Below are positions 6,970 to 13,321 of a stretch of 13,350 nt of DNA, in pieces. Numbering within the stretch: position 1 is the first letter of the stretch; every line of letters begins with the position of its first letter. Below the pieces are notes generated by a model. The model worked only from the letters and a program-made list of their open reading frames with translations, ran no database searches and was not told where the DNA came from. The translations under genes and the position numbers were made by a program. This stretch comes from Bacteroidota bacterium (lineage in GTDB: Bacteria; Bacteroidota; Bacteroidia; Flavobacteriales_F; PHOS-HE28): positions 1 through 13,350 of the forward strand of contig JAEZDL010000010.1 of assembly GCA_023418095.1 (NCBI GenBank), in the 5' to 3' direction.

Positions 6970-6983
6970 TTTTGTTCTTCTGT

Positions 6984-7038
6984 TTCAACCTGACCTTCAA
7001 CCTCCAGCCTCCAGCCTTCATCATTCAACCTTCATCCC
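6984..7038. repeat. TTCAACCT-rich pyrimidine spacer between etfB and etfA
   Basis: The plus strand is almost pure pyrimidine plus A, with TTCAACCT at 6984-6991, 6996-7003 and 7024-7031 and related CCTCCAGCCTCCAGCC between. In the etf transcript this reads as a purine-rich AGGTTGAA series just before etfA. A similar AACCT-rich tract lies at 10938-10972, ahead of hppA. Confidence 0.5.
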
Positions 7039-7041
7039 TCC

Positions 7042-7782
7042 TCAGATCACCTTCGCTTCGGCATGAAGCAGATCGATCAATGTTCCGGCCTCTTCCACGG
7101 GGATCATCTTCACCGCACCTTTGGCGGGTGGAAGTTCAAAACGCACGGTCGGCGCAACTTCATCGGTCTGGGTTGCTGGTACAACATTCAAAGGTTTGGT
7201 GCGCGCGGCCATGATGCCGCGCATATTCGGTATGCGTTGTTCAGCCATTCCCTTCGCTGCGCTCACGCAGAGAGGCAGGTTAGCCTCAAGCACCTCCACC
7301 CCGCCCGGGATGTCCCGTTCGATCGTGGCCGTGGTTCCGGTAAGATCGAGCTTGCTCACAAGCGGAACATAAGGCAGATCGAGAAGTTCGGCCACCATTC
7401 CGCCTACTTGTCCACCGTTGTGATCGATCGTCTCTTTTCCAGCGAGGATCAGATCGAAGCCTTTTCCCTTCGCGTATTCAGCGATCAGCTCGGCCACCTG
7501 CAGTGCTTCCTTTGGTTGCGCATCGATCCGCACCGCTTCATCGGCGCCGATCGCCAGGCCTTTCCGTATGGTCGCATCCGTGTCGGCACCTCCCACGGTC
7601 ACAGTGGTCACAGTTCCGCCGTGTGCTTCCTTCAGCTCAAGACCGCGTACCAATGCATACCATTCGTCGTAGGGATTCACGATGAATTGCACGCCGTTGG
7701 CGTCGAATCTCGTGTTGCCGTCGGTGAAGGCGATGCGTGCGGTGGTGTCGGGCACTTGGCTCAATAGAACGAGGATCTTCAT
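7042..7782 (-). CDS. etfB: Electron transfer flavoprotein, beta subunit
   Basis: The beta subunit binds AMP and helps enclose the FAD held by EtfA. The 246-residue product begins MKILVLLSQVPDTT, the typical EtfB start, followed by the VNPYDEWYALVRGLELKE segment and VTVGGADTDATIRKGLAIGADEAVRI, a standard ETF domain order. DLILAGKETIDHNGGQVG contacts the nucleotide, and the C-terminal region carries the beta-subunit signature around QRIPNMRGIMAARTKPL. The ATG at 7782 is used because an in-frame TTG at 7827 would overlap the promoter and add an atypical Arg-rich leader. A TAnnTTTG promoter with CGGCC extension lies 38 nt upstream. etfA follows, then the nuclease gene. Confidence 0.97.
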   Translation of the reverse strand: MKILVLLSQVPDTTARIAFTDGNTRFDANGVQFIVNPYDEWYALVRGLELKEAHGGTVTTVTVGGADTDATIRKGLAIGADEAVRIDAQPKEALQVAELIAEYAKGKGFDLILAGKETIDHNGGQVGGMVAELLDLPYVPLVSKLDLTGTTATIERDIPGGVEVLEANLPLCVSAAKGMAEQRIPNMRGIMAARTKPLNVVPATQTDEVAPTVRFELPPAKGAVKMIPVEEAGTLIDLLHAEAKVI

Positions 7783-7819
7783 GTGTCTGGCCCGGATCCG
7801 ATCGGAGGGATCGTTCCGG

Positions 7820-7832
7820 GGCCGCAAACTTA
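7820..7832 (-). promoter_or_regulatory. Promoter of etfBA, extended TAnnTTTGCGGCC box
   Basis: On the minus strand TAAGTTTG (7832-7825) is a full match to the Bacteroidota -7 consensus and is followed at once by CGGCC (7824-7820). The ATG of etfB is 37 nt beyond. No TTTG is seen 19-21 nt upstream. The same 13-base pattern occurs before pdhB and hppA. Confidence 0.6.
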
Positions 7833-7976
7833 ACCACGCTTAAGGGAAGCTGTATGTGGTGGCCTCACCCCAGCCACGTGGTACCGCATCAGCACGCCGG
7901 CCGTGCTTTCCGTTACCTCGCGCATGGAACCACGCTTGGCGGGATCCTTGCGATCGGCACACTCGTGCAGTTTTTC

Positions 7977-8552
7977 ATGCTACGCTCCTCCATCGTCTTT
8001 CTGATCGCCGCATTGCTCGGTTCGTGTTCCATTTCCGAACATGTGGTGCAGGATGGGCCTTTTCAGAAGAGGAAGTATTTCAAGCGTGGCTGGTTCTTCG
8101 ATCCGCCGAAGCGGAGCGGCATGGAGGAACTCTCGATCGATGAGTTCGCGGCTGATGAGATGCCAGTAGATCACGATCCCTACCTTGAAATGTTCGCCGG
8201 TGATCGGCTGATGCCTGTGGAACTTGCCGAAGTGGATCTGCAAAAGCTCGATCTGGCCAGGTTCTCCACCTTGGATGGATCTACCGCTCCGGTAACCCGC
8301 GCAGCACGGACTCAGGTTCCGGCCCGATCCATCCATCTTGAACAGGAACTGCCCCCGATCCCGCAGCAGGAATATGGTACGCTGAACCCGATGATGTCCA
8401 CCGGTTTCGCATTCCTGCTTCCGGTCGCCTTGCTCTTCGCATTGGTCGCCTTCATCAGCCGGATCGGTAATTTGGACCGGCAGGGTTCGCGGGCCGAGAC
8501 CATCGCAGTGTTGATGGGAATGGCCGGGCTTGCAGCATTGGCCATGGTATAA
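7977..8552 (+). CDS. Lipoprotein with two C-terminal membrane segments, unknown function
   Basis: The 191-residue product begins with a lipoprotein signal: MLRSS, hydrophobic IVFLIAALL and the lipobox LGSC with Cys17. No acidic export signal follows the Cys, so it probably faces the periplasm. A basic aromatic motif, QKRKYFKRGWFFD (30-42), resembles KRKYxxG motifs I recall from small Bacteroidota envelope proteins. An acidic, Leu-rich middle (50-100) and Pro-rich stretch follow, then two hydrophobic segments (about 143-160 and 175-191) that reach the C-terminus. The frame stays open far upstream (to 7737), but only the ATG at 7977 gives a proper signal peptide. It lies 15 bp before the YihY gene, so the two are likely co-transcribed. 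I do not recognise the family; no convincing promoter is visible in 7783-7976. Confidence 0.75.
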   Translation: MLRSSIVFLIAALLGSCSISEHVVQDGPFQKRKYFKRGWFFDPPKRSGMEELSIDEFAADEMPVDHDPYLEMFAGDRLMPVELAEVDLQKLDLARFSTLDGSTAPVTRAARTQVPARSIHLEQELPPIPQQEYGTLNPMMSTGFAFLLPVALLFALVAFISRIGNLDRQGSRAETIAVLMGMAGLAALAMV

Positions 8553-8567
8553 CATTCGGGATCGAAC

Positions 8568-9659
8568 ATGGCCACGAACGAGACCGAGAAGAAGCCGAAG
8601 GGGAAGGTGAGGAAGATCATTTCCGACGGATTCCGCTACCTGAAGCTCACCTTCAAGGCGTTCAGCAACGACAATACATTCGAGCTTGGCGCGGCCCTGG
8701 CCTATTATACCATCTTTTCGATCGTGCCGCTGCTCGTGGTGGTGATCAGCATAACAGGCATGATCTATGGGCCCGATGCGGCCGAAGGACGGCTCTTCGG
8801 CGAACTGCGCGATCTGGTCGGCGCGGAATCCGCCGAGGCGCTGCAAGGCATGATCGGCGATGCGTACATCAGTGGCAACAGCCTGGTGGCCACCGTGATC
8901 GGTGTGGTCACCCTGTTCATCGGTGCCACCACAGTGTTCAATTCGTTGAAGAATTCCATGAACCGGATCTGGGGGATCCAACCCCGGCCGAAAAGCTCGA
9001 TCCTGGCCATGCTGAAAACGCGTGCCCTTTCTTTCTCCCTGGTGCTCGGCATGGGGTTTTTACTTGTGGTGAGCTTCGCTGTGAACGCGCTCGTGCTCGG
9101 TTTTGCTGAACGGGTGACCAAAGAACTTCCGGGTATCTCCGGCTATGTTGTAACGGGGCTCACCATGCTCCTTACGTTCACGTTCACCACCGCTGTGTTC
9201 GCCACTCTTTTCCGCTTCGTTGCCGATGCCCGGCCACGCTGGAAGGATGTGATCCCGGGCGCCATGTTCACCACCATCCTGTTCGGGATCGGTAAATGGC
9301 TGATCGCACTATACTTCAACAAAGCTGAACCGGCATCGACCTTTGGGGCGGCGGCGGGGTTGATCTCGCTTCTTCTCTGGACAGCATACAGTTCGCAGAT
9401 CTTCTTCCTTGGTGCTGAATTCACCTACGTGTGGGCGCAGGAGCACGGCCGCCCGATCAAACCAACGAAACATGCTGTGCGCGTGGTGCAGCAGGAAGTG
9501 GTCGTCGATAAGGGCAAAGTGGTGGACAAACGCACCAAGGACAAGGAGTTGGACAAAGTGCGCAAGGAGTGCGACGACCAGGAGGCCGGCGTGGATTGCG
9601 CCGATGATGCGGTCGCTGGATCTGCCAGGCAGGAGAAGTCCGCCGATCGCAGGCATTGA
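8568..9659 (+). CDS. YihY/BrkB-family inner-membrane protein
   Basis: A 363-residue protein with the YihY/virulence-factor-BrkB fold (PF03631) of about six helices: roughly 40-66, 105-125, 152-178, 190-217, 229-250 and 258-290. Diagnostic segments are ELGAALAYYTIFSIVPLLVVV (39-59), FNSLKNSMNRIWGI (124-137) and GLISLLLWTAYSSQIFFLG (264-282) followed by AEFTYVWAQEHGRPIKP (283-299). It was once annotated as RNase BN, which is wrong for this family; the true function is unknown, with export or envelope roles proposed. A hydrophilic tail (about 300-363) contains a VVDKGKVVDKR repeat and many charged residues; such tails vary in the family. A basic N-terminus (7-16) is presumably cytoplasmic. It is probably co-transcribed with the lipoprotein gene 15 bp upstream. 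Confidence 0.92.
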   Translation: MATNETEKKPKGKVRKIISDGFRYLKLTFKAFSNDNTFELGAALAYYTIFSIVPLLVVVISITGMIYGPDAAEGRLFGELRDLVGAESAEALQGMIGDAYISGNSLVATVIGVVTLFIGATTVFNSLKNSMNRIWGIQPRPKSSILAMLKTRALSFSLVLGMGFLLVVSFAVNALVLGFAERVTKELPGISGYVVTGLTMLLTFTFTTAVFATLFRFVADARPRWKDVIPGAMFTTILFGIGKWLIALYFNKAEPASTFGAAAGLISLLLWTAYSSQIFFLGAEFTYVWAQEHGRPIKPTKHAVRVVQQEVVVDKGKVVDKRTKDKELDKVRKECDDQEAGVDCADDAVAGSARQEKSADRRH

Positions 9660-9673
9660 TAATTGGGCGTTCC

Positions 9674-9726
9674 CCCGCTCAATTTGTAAAAGCGGGCAAG
9701 CCCGCCGAAGCTTCGGCGAAGGCGGG
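9674..9726. repeat. Cluster of GC-rich palindromes after the YihY gene
   Basis: Four overlapping pairings occur: CCCGCT (9674-9679) with AGCGGG (9691-9696); GCGGGC (9692-9697) with GCCCGC (9700-9705); the 16-bp palindrome CGCCGAAGCTTCGGCG (9703-9718); and CCCGCC (9701-9706) with GGCGGG (9721-9726). Because they share bases, alternative folds are mutually exclusive. It may help end the upstream transcript, but no T-run follows. The look is that of a REP-like intergenic palindrome. Confidence 0.55.
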
Positions 9727-9842
9727 GTCGTGCTATCCACTTCTACTCCGCACTCGCGAAGGGAACATTCCGTAAGCTTCGCATCGTCTCTATTGGGGCG
9801 CTCGCTTGCGGGGTATCCGTTCCTATCACTAACGCGACTTTA
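9727..9842. other. Non-coding region, possible degenerate repeat element
   Basis: No gene is seen between the palindrome cluster and the pdhB promoter. Features include AGGGAACATTCCGT (9760-9773), which matches 12 of 14 bases of AGGGAACAGCCCGT at 173-186, and CCGTTCC (9817-9823), also found at 207-213. The GGGGTATCCGTTCCTATC stretch resembles repeated intergenic sequence I remember vaguely from Bacteroidota genomes. Whether it is a repeat needs a whole-genome comparison. Confidence 0.3.
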
Positions 9843-9847
9843 GCGGC

Positions 9848-9860
9848 TACCTTTGCGGCC
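9848..9860 (+). promoter_or_regulatory. Promoter of pdhB, extended TAnnTTTGCGGCC box
   Basis: TACCTTTG (9848-9855) matches the Bacteroidota -7 consensus exactly and is followed directly by CGGCC (9856-9860). The ATG of pdhB is 18 nt further on, so the leader would be very short. No TTTG stands 19-21 nt upstream. Confidence 0.6.
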
Positions 9861-9878
9861 CATTCCTTTTCAAGCAAT

Positions 9879-10862
9879 ATGCGAACGATCCAATTCCGCG
9901 AGGCCCTCAACGAAGCGATGAGCGAAGAGATGCGTCGCGACCCGAACGTATTCCTCATGGGCGAAGAGGTCGCCGAGTACGATGGCGCCTACAAGGTGAG
10001 CAAGGGAATGCTGGGCGAGTTCGGCCCGAAGCGCGTGATCGATACGCCGATCAGTGAGCTTGGCTTCACCGCTATCGGTGTCGGTGCCGCCATGAACGGC
10101 CTTCGCCCGATCATCGAGTTCATGACCTGGAACTTCGCGATACTCGCCGCCGATCAGATCATAAACCATGCAGCGAAAATGTTGCAGATGAGCGGCGGGC
10201 AATACCACGTTCCCATCGTATTCCGCGGTGGCAACGGCAGCGCAGGCCAGCTCGCGGCTACGCACAGCCAGAGCTTCGAGGCGATGTATTTCAACGTTCC
10301 GGGCCTGAAGGTGATCACGGTGAGCAATCCGTATGATGCGAAAGGTTTGTTGAAAGCAGCGATCCGCGACAACGATCCGGTGCTCTTCATGGAAAGCGAG
10401 CGCATGTACGGCGATAAAGGCGAAGTGCCCGATGGTGAATACCTGCTACCGATCGGGAAGGCCGACATCAAGCGAAAAGGGAAGGATGTAACGATCGTGA
10501 GCTTCGGCAAGATGATGAAGGTGGCACTTCAAGCCGCTGAGGAATTGGTGAAGGAAGGAGTGGAGGCCGAAGTGATCGATCTGCGCACGATCCGTCCGAT
10601 GGACCATGAGACCATCATCGAAAGTGTGAAGAAGACCAACCGGATCGTGGTGGTCGATGAGAACTGGCCGCTCGGAAGTGTCGCCAGCGAGATCGCCTAC
10701 CGCGTGCAGAAGGATGCGTTCGATCACCTCGATGCACCCGTTCTCCGGATCAACCAGGCGGATACACCATTGCCGTTCGCCCCGAACCTGATCGAGGCTT
10801 CGTTGCCGAACGCGGCCAAAGTGGTAAAGGCCGTGAAGGAGGTGATGTATTTGAAGAAGTAG
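9879..10862 (+). CDS. pdhB: Pyruvate dehydrogenase E1 component, beta subunit
   Basis: The beta subunit joins E1-alpha in the thiamine-diphosphate enzyme that decarboxylates pyruvate and hands the acetyl group to the lipoyl domain of E2. The 327 residues match the family. Glu60, in DTPISELGFTAIGVGAA (55-71), corresponds to the Glu that activates the thiazolium/aminopyrimidine ring. FMTWNFAILAADQIINHAAK (81-100) and the ATHSQSFEA block with His129 (127-135) are standard active-site segments. DLRTIRPMD (234-242) begins the C-terminal transketolase domain. E1-alpha and E2 are not next to it; flavobacteria often keep pdhB apart from pdhA-pdhC, so this favours pyruvate over branched-chain substrate, though a branched-chain E1-beta cannot be excluded by sequence alone. 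It has its own promoter and appears monocistronic. Confidence 0.93.
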   Translation: MRTIQFREALNEAMSEEMRRDPNVFLMGEEVAEYDGAYKVSKGMLGEFGPKRVIDTPISELGFTAIGVGAAMNGLRPIIEFMTWNFAILAADQIINHAAKMLQMSGGQYHVPIVFRGGNGSAGQLAATHSQSFEAMYFNVPGLKVITVSNPYDAKGLLKAAIRDNDPVLFMESERMYGDKGEVPDGEYLLPIGKADIKRKGKDVTIVSFGKMMKVALQAAEELVKEGVEAEVIDLRTIRPMDHETIIESVKKTNRIVVVDENWPLGSVASEIAYRVQKDAFDHLDAPVLRINQADTPLPFAPNLIEASLPNAAKVVKAVKEVMYLKK

Positions 10863-10916
10863 GGCTGGGGGAGCAAGGCGGATCTTTTCCTTTTGTTCTG
10901 GTGCGGGTTGTAAGCT

Positions 10917-10928
10917 GAACGATCGTTC
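10917..10928. promoter_or_regulatory. 12-bp perfect palindrome upstream of hppA
   Basis: GAACGATCGTTC is a perfect palindrome in the pdhB-hppA gap, 62 nt upstream of the hppA -7 box. Its length and symmetry fit a dimeric regulator site, but GATC-centred palindromes are expected to be frequent here because GATC is so common. Low confidence as an operator. Confidence 0.25.
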
Positions 10929-10937
10929 TGGGGCAGC

Positions 10938-10972
10938 AACCTTCAACACTCAACCTCAACAACCTCCAACCT
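10938..10972. repeat. AACCT-rich tract upstream of hppA
   Basis: AACCT occurs four times (10938-10942, 10952-10956, 10961-10965, 10968-10972) in a C/A/T-only stretch just upstream of the hppA promoter. It resembles the TTCAACCT tract between etfB and etfA but lies in the opposite orientation relative to its downstream gene. Confidence 0.45.
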
Positions 10973-10990
10973 TTAGAACGCATTTCCACC

Positions 10991-11003
10991 TATTTTTGCG
11001 GCC
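10991..11003 (+). promoter_or_regulatory. Promoter of hppA, extended TAnnTTTGCGGCC box
   Basis: TATTTTTG (10991-10998) is an exact TAnnTTTG and is followed by CGGCC (10999-11003). The leader to the ATG at 11073 would be about 65 nt. A TTTA (10972-10975) lies 15 nt upstream, too close for the usual TTTG box. Confidence 0.6.
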
Positions 11004-11072
11004 TTGCAAAGGGCGGCTACTTGCCTTTCCCCTTGAAGAACAGAGAATTAAAACGATTTGAACAGCACGGAA

Positions 11073-13298
11073 ATGGGTAGTGAGATCATGTACTTCATCC
11101 CGGTATTGGGCATTCTGGGGCTCGCGGTGATGGTGGCCAAGGCCGTTTGGGTGAGCAAGCAGGATGCTGGTGATGCCAACATGCAACAGCTGGCAGGCTA
11201 CATCGCTGCCGGGGCATTGGCGTTCCTGAAGGCCGAGTGGAAAGTGCTTGGGATCTTCGCTGCGGTGGCCGCCGTACTTCTCGGTTGGAGCGGTACGCTG
11301 GTGGAACACAGCGATTGGGTGATCGCGATCGCTTTCCTGATCGGCGCCATCTTCAGCGCGTTCGCCGGTTGGATCGGAATGAACATCGCCACGAAGGCGA
11401 ACGTGCGTACTACGCAAGCCGCCCGCACAAGTTTGAAACAAGCGTTGAAAGTGAGTTTCAACGGTGGAACGGTGATGGGCCTTGGCGTTGCAGGTCTTGC
11501 CGTGCTCGGGATCAGCTCGCTTTTCATTCTTTTCCTTGGCATGTATGTCACGGATGGCAACGCGAACGGTGAACAAATGATGACGGCTTTGGAAGTGCTG
11601 GCCGGTTTCAGCCTTGGCGCGGAATCGATCGCACTTTTTGCGCGTGTTGGTGGTGGCATCTATACCAAGGCCGCTGACGTTGGCGCCGATCTGGTTGGAA
11701 AAGTGGAAGCCGGGATCCCGGAGGATGATCCGCGCAACCCGGCGACCGTTGCCGATAACGTGGGCGACAATGTGGGTGATGTAGCGGGTATGGGCGCAGA
11801 TCTGTTCGGTAGCTATGTCGCAACGATTCTGGCAACGATGGTACTTGGCCGCGAAGTGATCGCCGATGGCGATGGGTTCAACGGACTTTCGCCGATCCTC
11901 CTGCCGATGCTGATCGCCGGACTTGGCGTGGTATTCAGCATCATCGGAACCTTCTTCGTGAGCATCAACAAGGATAGCGATAGTGTGATGGCGGCGCTGA
12001 ACAAAGGCAACTGGGGCTCGATCATCCTTACCGCCATTGCCAGCTATTTCGTGATCGAATGGATGTTGCCGCCCACCATGAGCTTCGAGCGCGGTGAAGT
12101 GATCCTGGAGATCAGCCGGATGAACGTGTTCTGGGCGATCATTCTCGGTCTTGGCGTTGGCGCATTGATGAGCCTTATCACGGAATATTATACCAGCATG
12201 GGCCGAGGTCCGGTGGATAGTATCGTACAGAAAAGCGGCACCGGCCATGCGACCAACGTGATCGGTGGATTGGCCGTTGGCATGCAAAGCACCTTCCTCC
12301 CGATCCTTGTGCTCGCCGCTGGGATCTTTGGCGCATTCGAACTCGCAGGCTTGTACGGAGTTGCAATTGCAGCGGCTGGGATGATGGCGACCACTGCGAT
12401 GCAACTTGCGATCGATGCGTTCGGCCCGATCGCGGACAATGCTGGTGGTATCGCTGAAATGAGCGGTCTTCCGAAGGAAGTGCGTGAACGCACCGACATC
12501 CTTGACGCGACCGGTAACACCACCGCCGCAACTGGAAAAGGATTTGCGATCGCTTCCGCAGCGCTTACGGCTCTTGCGCTTTTCGCCGCTTATGTGGGTC
12601 TTGCCGGCATCACGGCGATCGATATCTACAAGGCGAACGTGCTAGCCATGTTGTTCGTCGGCGGAATGATCCCGTTCCTGTTCAGTTCCATGGCGATCAA
12701 TGCGGTGGGCAAAGCGGCGATGGAAATGGTGAAGGAAGTTCGCCGCCAGTTCCGTGAGATCCCCGGCATCATGCAGGGCACGGGCCGTCCGGAATATGAA
12801 AAGTGCGTTGCGATCAGCACACAGGCTTCGATCCGCGAGATGATCGCCCCTGGTGCGCTCGCCCTGCTCAGCCCGATCATCGTCGGTTTCCTTTTCGGCC
12901 CCGAGGCGTTGGGCGGATTGCTCGCCGGTATCACTGTGAGCGGTGTGCTCATGGGCATGTTCCAGAACAATGCCGGTGGCGCGTGGGATAATGCGAAGAA
13001 GAGTTTCGAAGCAGGCGTTACGATCGATGGACAGCAGTACAAGAAGGGAAGCGAACCGCATAAGGCCGCTGTGACCGGTGATACGGTGGGCGATCCCTTC
13101 AAGGACACCAGCGGTCCGAGCATGAACATCCTGATCAAGCTCACCAGCATCGTGGCGCTGATCATCGCACCACATATCAACGAAAGTGGTCATGCACCTG
13201 CAGATACCCGTACGATCCCGGAGAACACTTCGATGATCGAAGTGCCGACCGATGCGATCGGTGCGATCGAATTGAAGAACAATGAAGACAGGATCTGA
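11073..13298 (+). CDS. hppA: K+-dependent membrane-bound ion-translocating pyrophosphatase
   Basis: An inner-membrane enzyme of 741 residues that splits cytoplasmic PPi and pumps H+ (or Na+). The PPi/Mg site is intact: KAADVGADLVGK (199-210), EAGIPEDDPRNP (212-223), DNVGDNVGD (228-236), DAFGPIADNAGGIAEM (448-463), NNAGGAWDNAKK (632-643) and GDTVGDPFKDTSGPS (669-683). In GNTTAATGKG, Ala485 and Gly488 replace the Lys and Thr of K+-independent enzymes, so K+ dependence is predicted. The ion-gate glutamate usual in DLFESY is Gly246 here (DLFGSY), while a glutamate appears in the preceding helix (GAES, Glu184), a pattern I associate with flavobacterial H+ pumps. The ATG at 11073 is preferred; a TTG at 11058 just after an A-rich stretch and an ATG at 11088 are alternatives. 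It has its own promoter and terminator. Confidence 0.96.
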   Translation: MGSEIMYFIPVLGILGLAVMVAKAVWVSKQDAGDANMQQLAGYIAAGALAFLKAEWKVLGIFAAVAAVLLGWSGTLVEHSDWVIAIAFLIGAIFSAFAGWIGMNIATKANVRTTQAARTSLKQALKVSFNGGTVMGLGVAGLAVLGISSLFILFLGMYVTDGNANGEQMMTALEVLAGFSLGAESIALFARVGGGIYTKAADVGADLVGKVEAGIPEDDPRNPATVADNVGDNVGDVAGMGADLFGSYVATILATMVLGREVIADGDGFNGLSPILLPMLIAGLGVVFSIIGTFFVSINKDSDSVMAALNKGNWGSIILTAIASYFVIEWMLPPTMSFERGEVILEISRMNVFWAIILGLGVGALMSLITEYYTSMGRGPVDSIVQKSGTGHATNVIGGLAVGMQSTFLPILVLAAGIFGAFELAGLYGVAIAAAGMMATTAMQLAIDAFGPIADNAGGIAEMSGLPKEVRERTDILDATGNTTAATGKGFAIASAALTALALFAAYVGLAGITAIDIYKANVLAMLFVGGMIPFLFSSMAINAVGKAAMEMVKEVRRQFREIPGIMQGTGRPEYEKCVAISTQASIREMIAPGALALLSPIIVGFLFGPEALGGLLAGITVSGVLMGMFQNNAGGAWDNAKKSFEAGVTIDGQQYKKGSEPHKAAVTGDTVGDPFKDTSGPSMNILIKLTSIVALIIAPHINESGHAPADTRTIPENTSMIEVPTDAIGAIELKNNEDRI

Positions 13299-13321
13299 TC
13301 GTAGGTCCGATCGGAAAGTTG

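Noticed and set aside
7737..7976. Longer form of the lipoprotein gene starting at 7737 or 7854
   Set aside because: It would cross the etfB start and promoter and bury the signal peptide and lipobox inside the protein.
7980..8981. 333-codon minus-strand frame opposite the lipoprotein and YihY genes
   Set aside because: Overlaps two genes with clear signal peptide and membrane motifs; the product is His/Gln/Gly-rich without recognisable structure.
9674..9726. Terminator for the YihY transcript
   Set aside because: The palindromes are strong but no T-run follows on either strand, so I listed them as a repeat cluster only.
10956..12404. 482-codon open frame on the minus strand, antisense to hppA
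   Set aside because: It lies mostly inside a certain gene, its product is a His/Arg/Asp-rich mix with no domain pattern, and GC-rich codon bias easily opens this frame.
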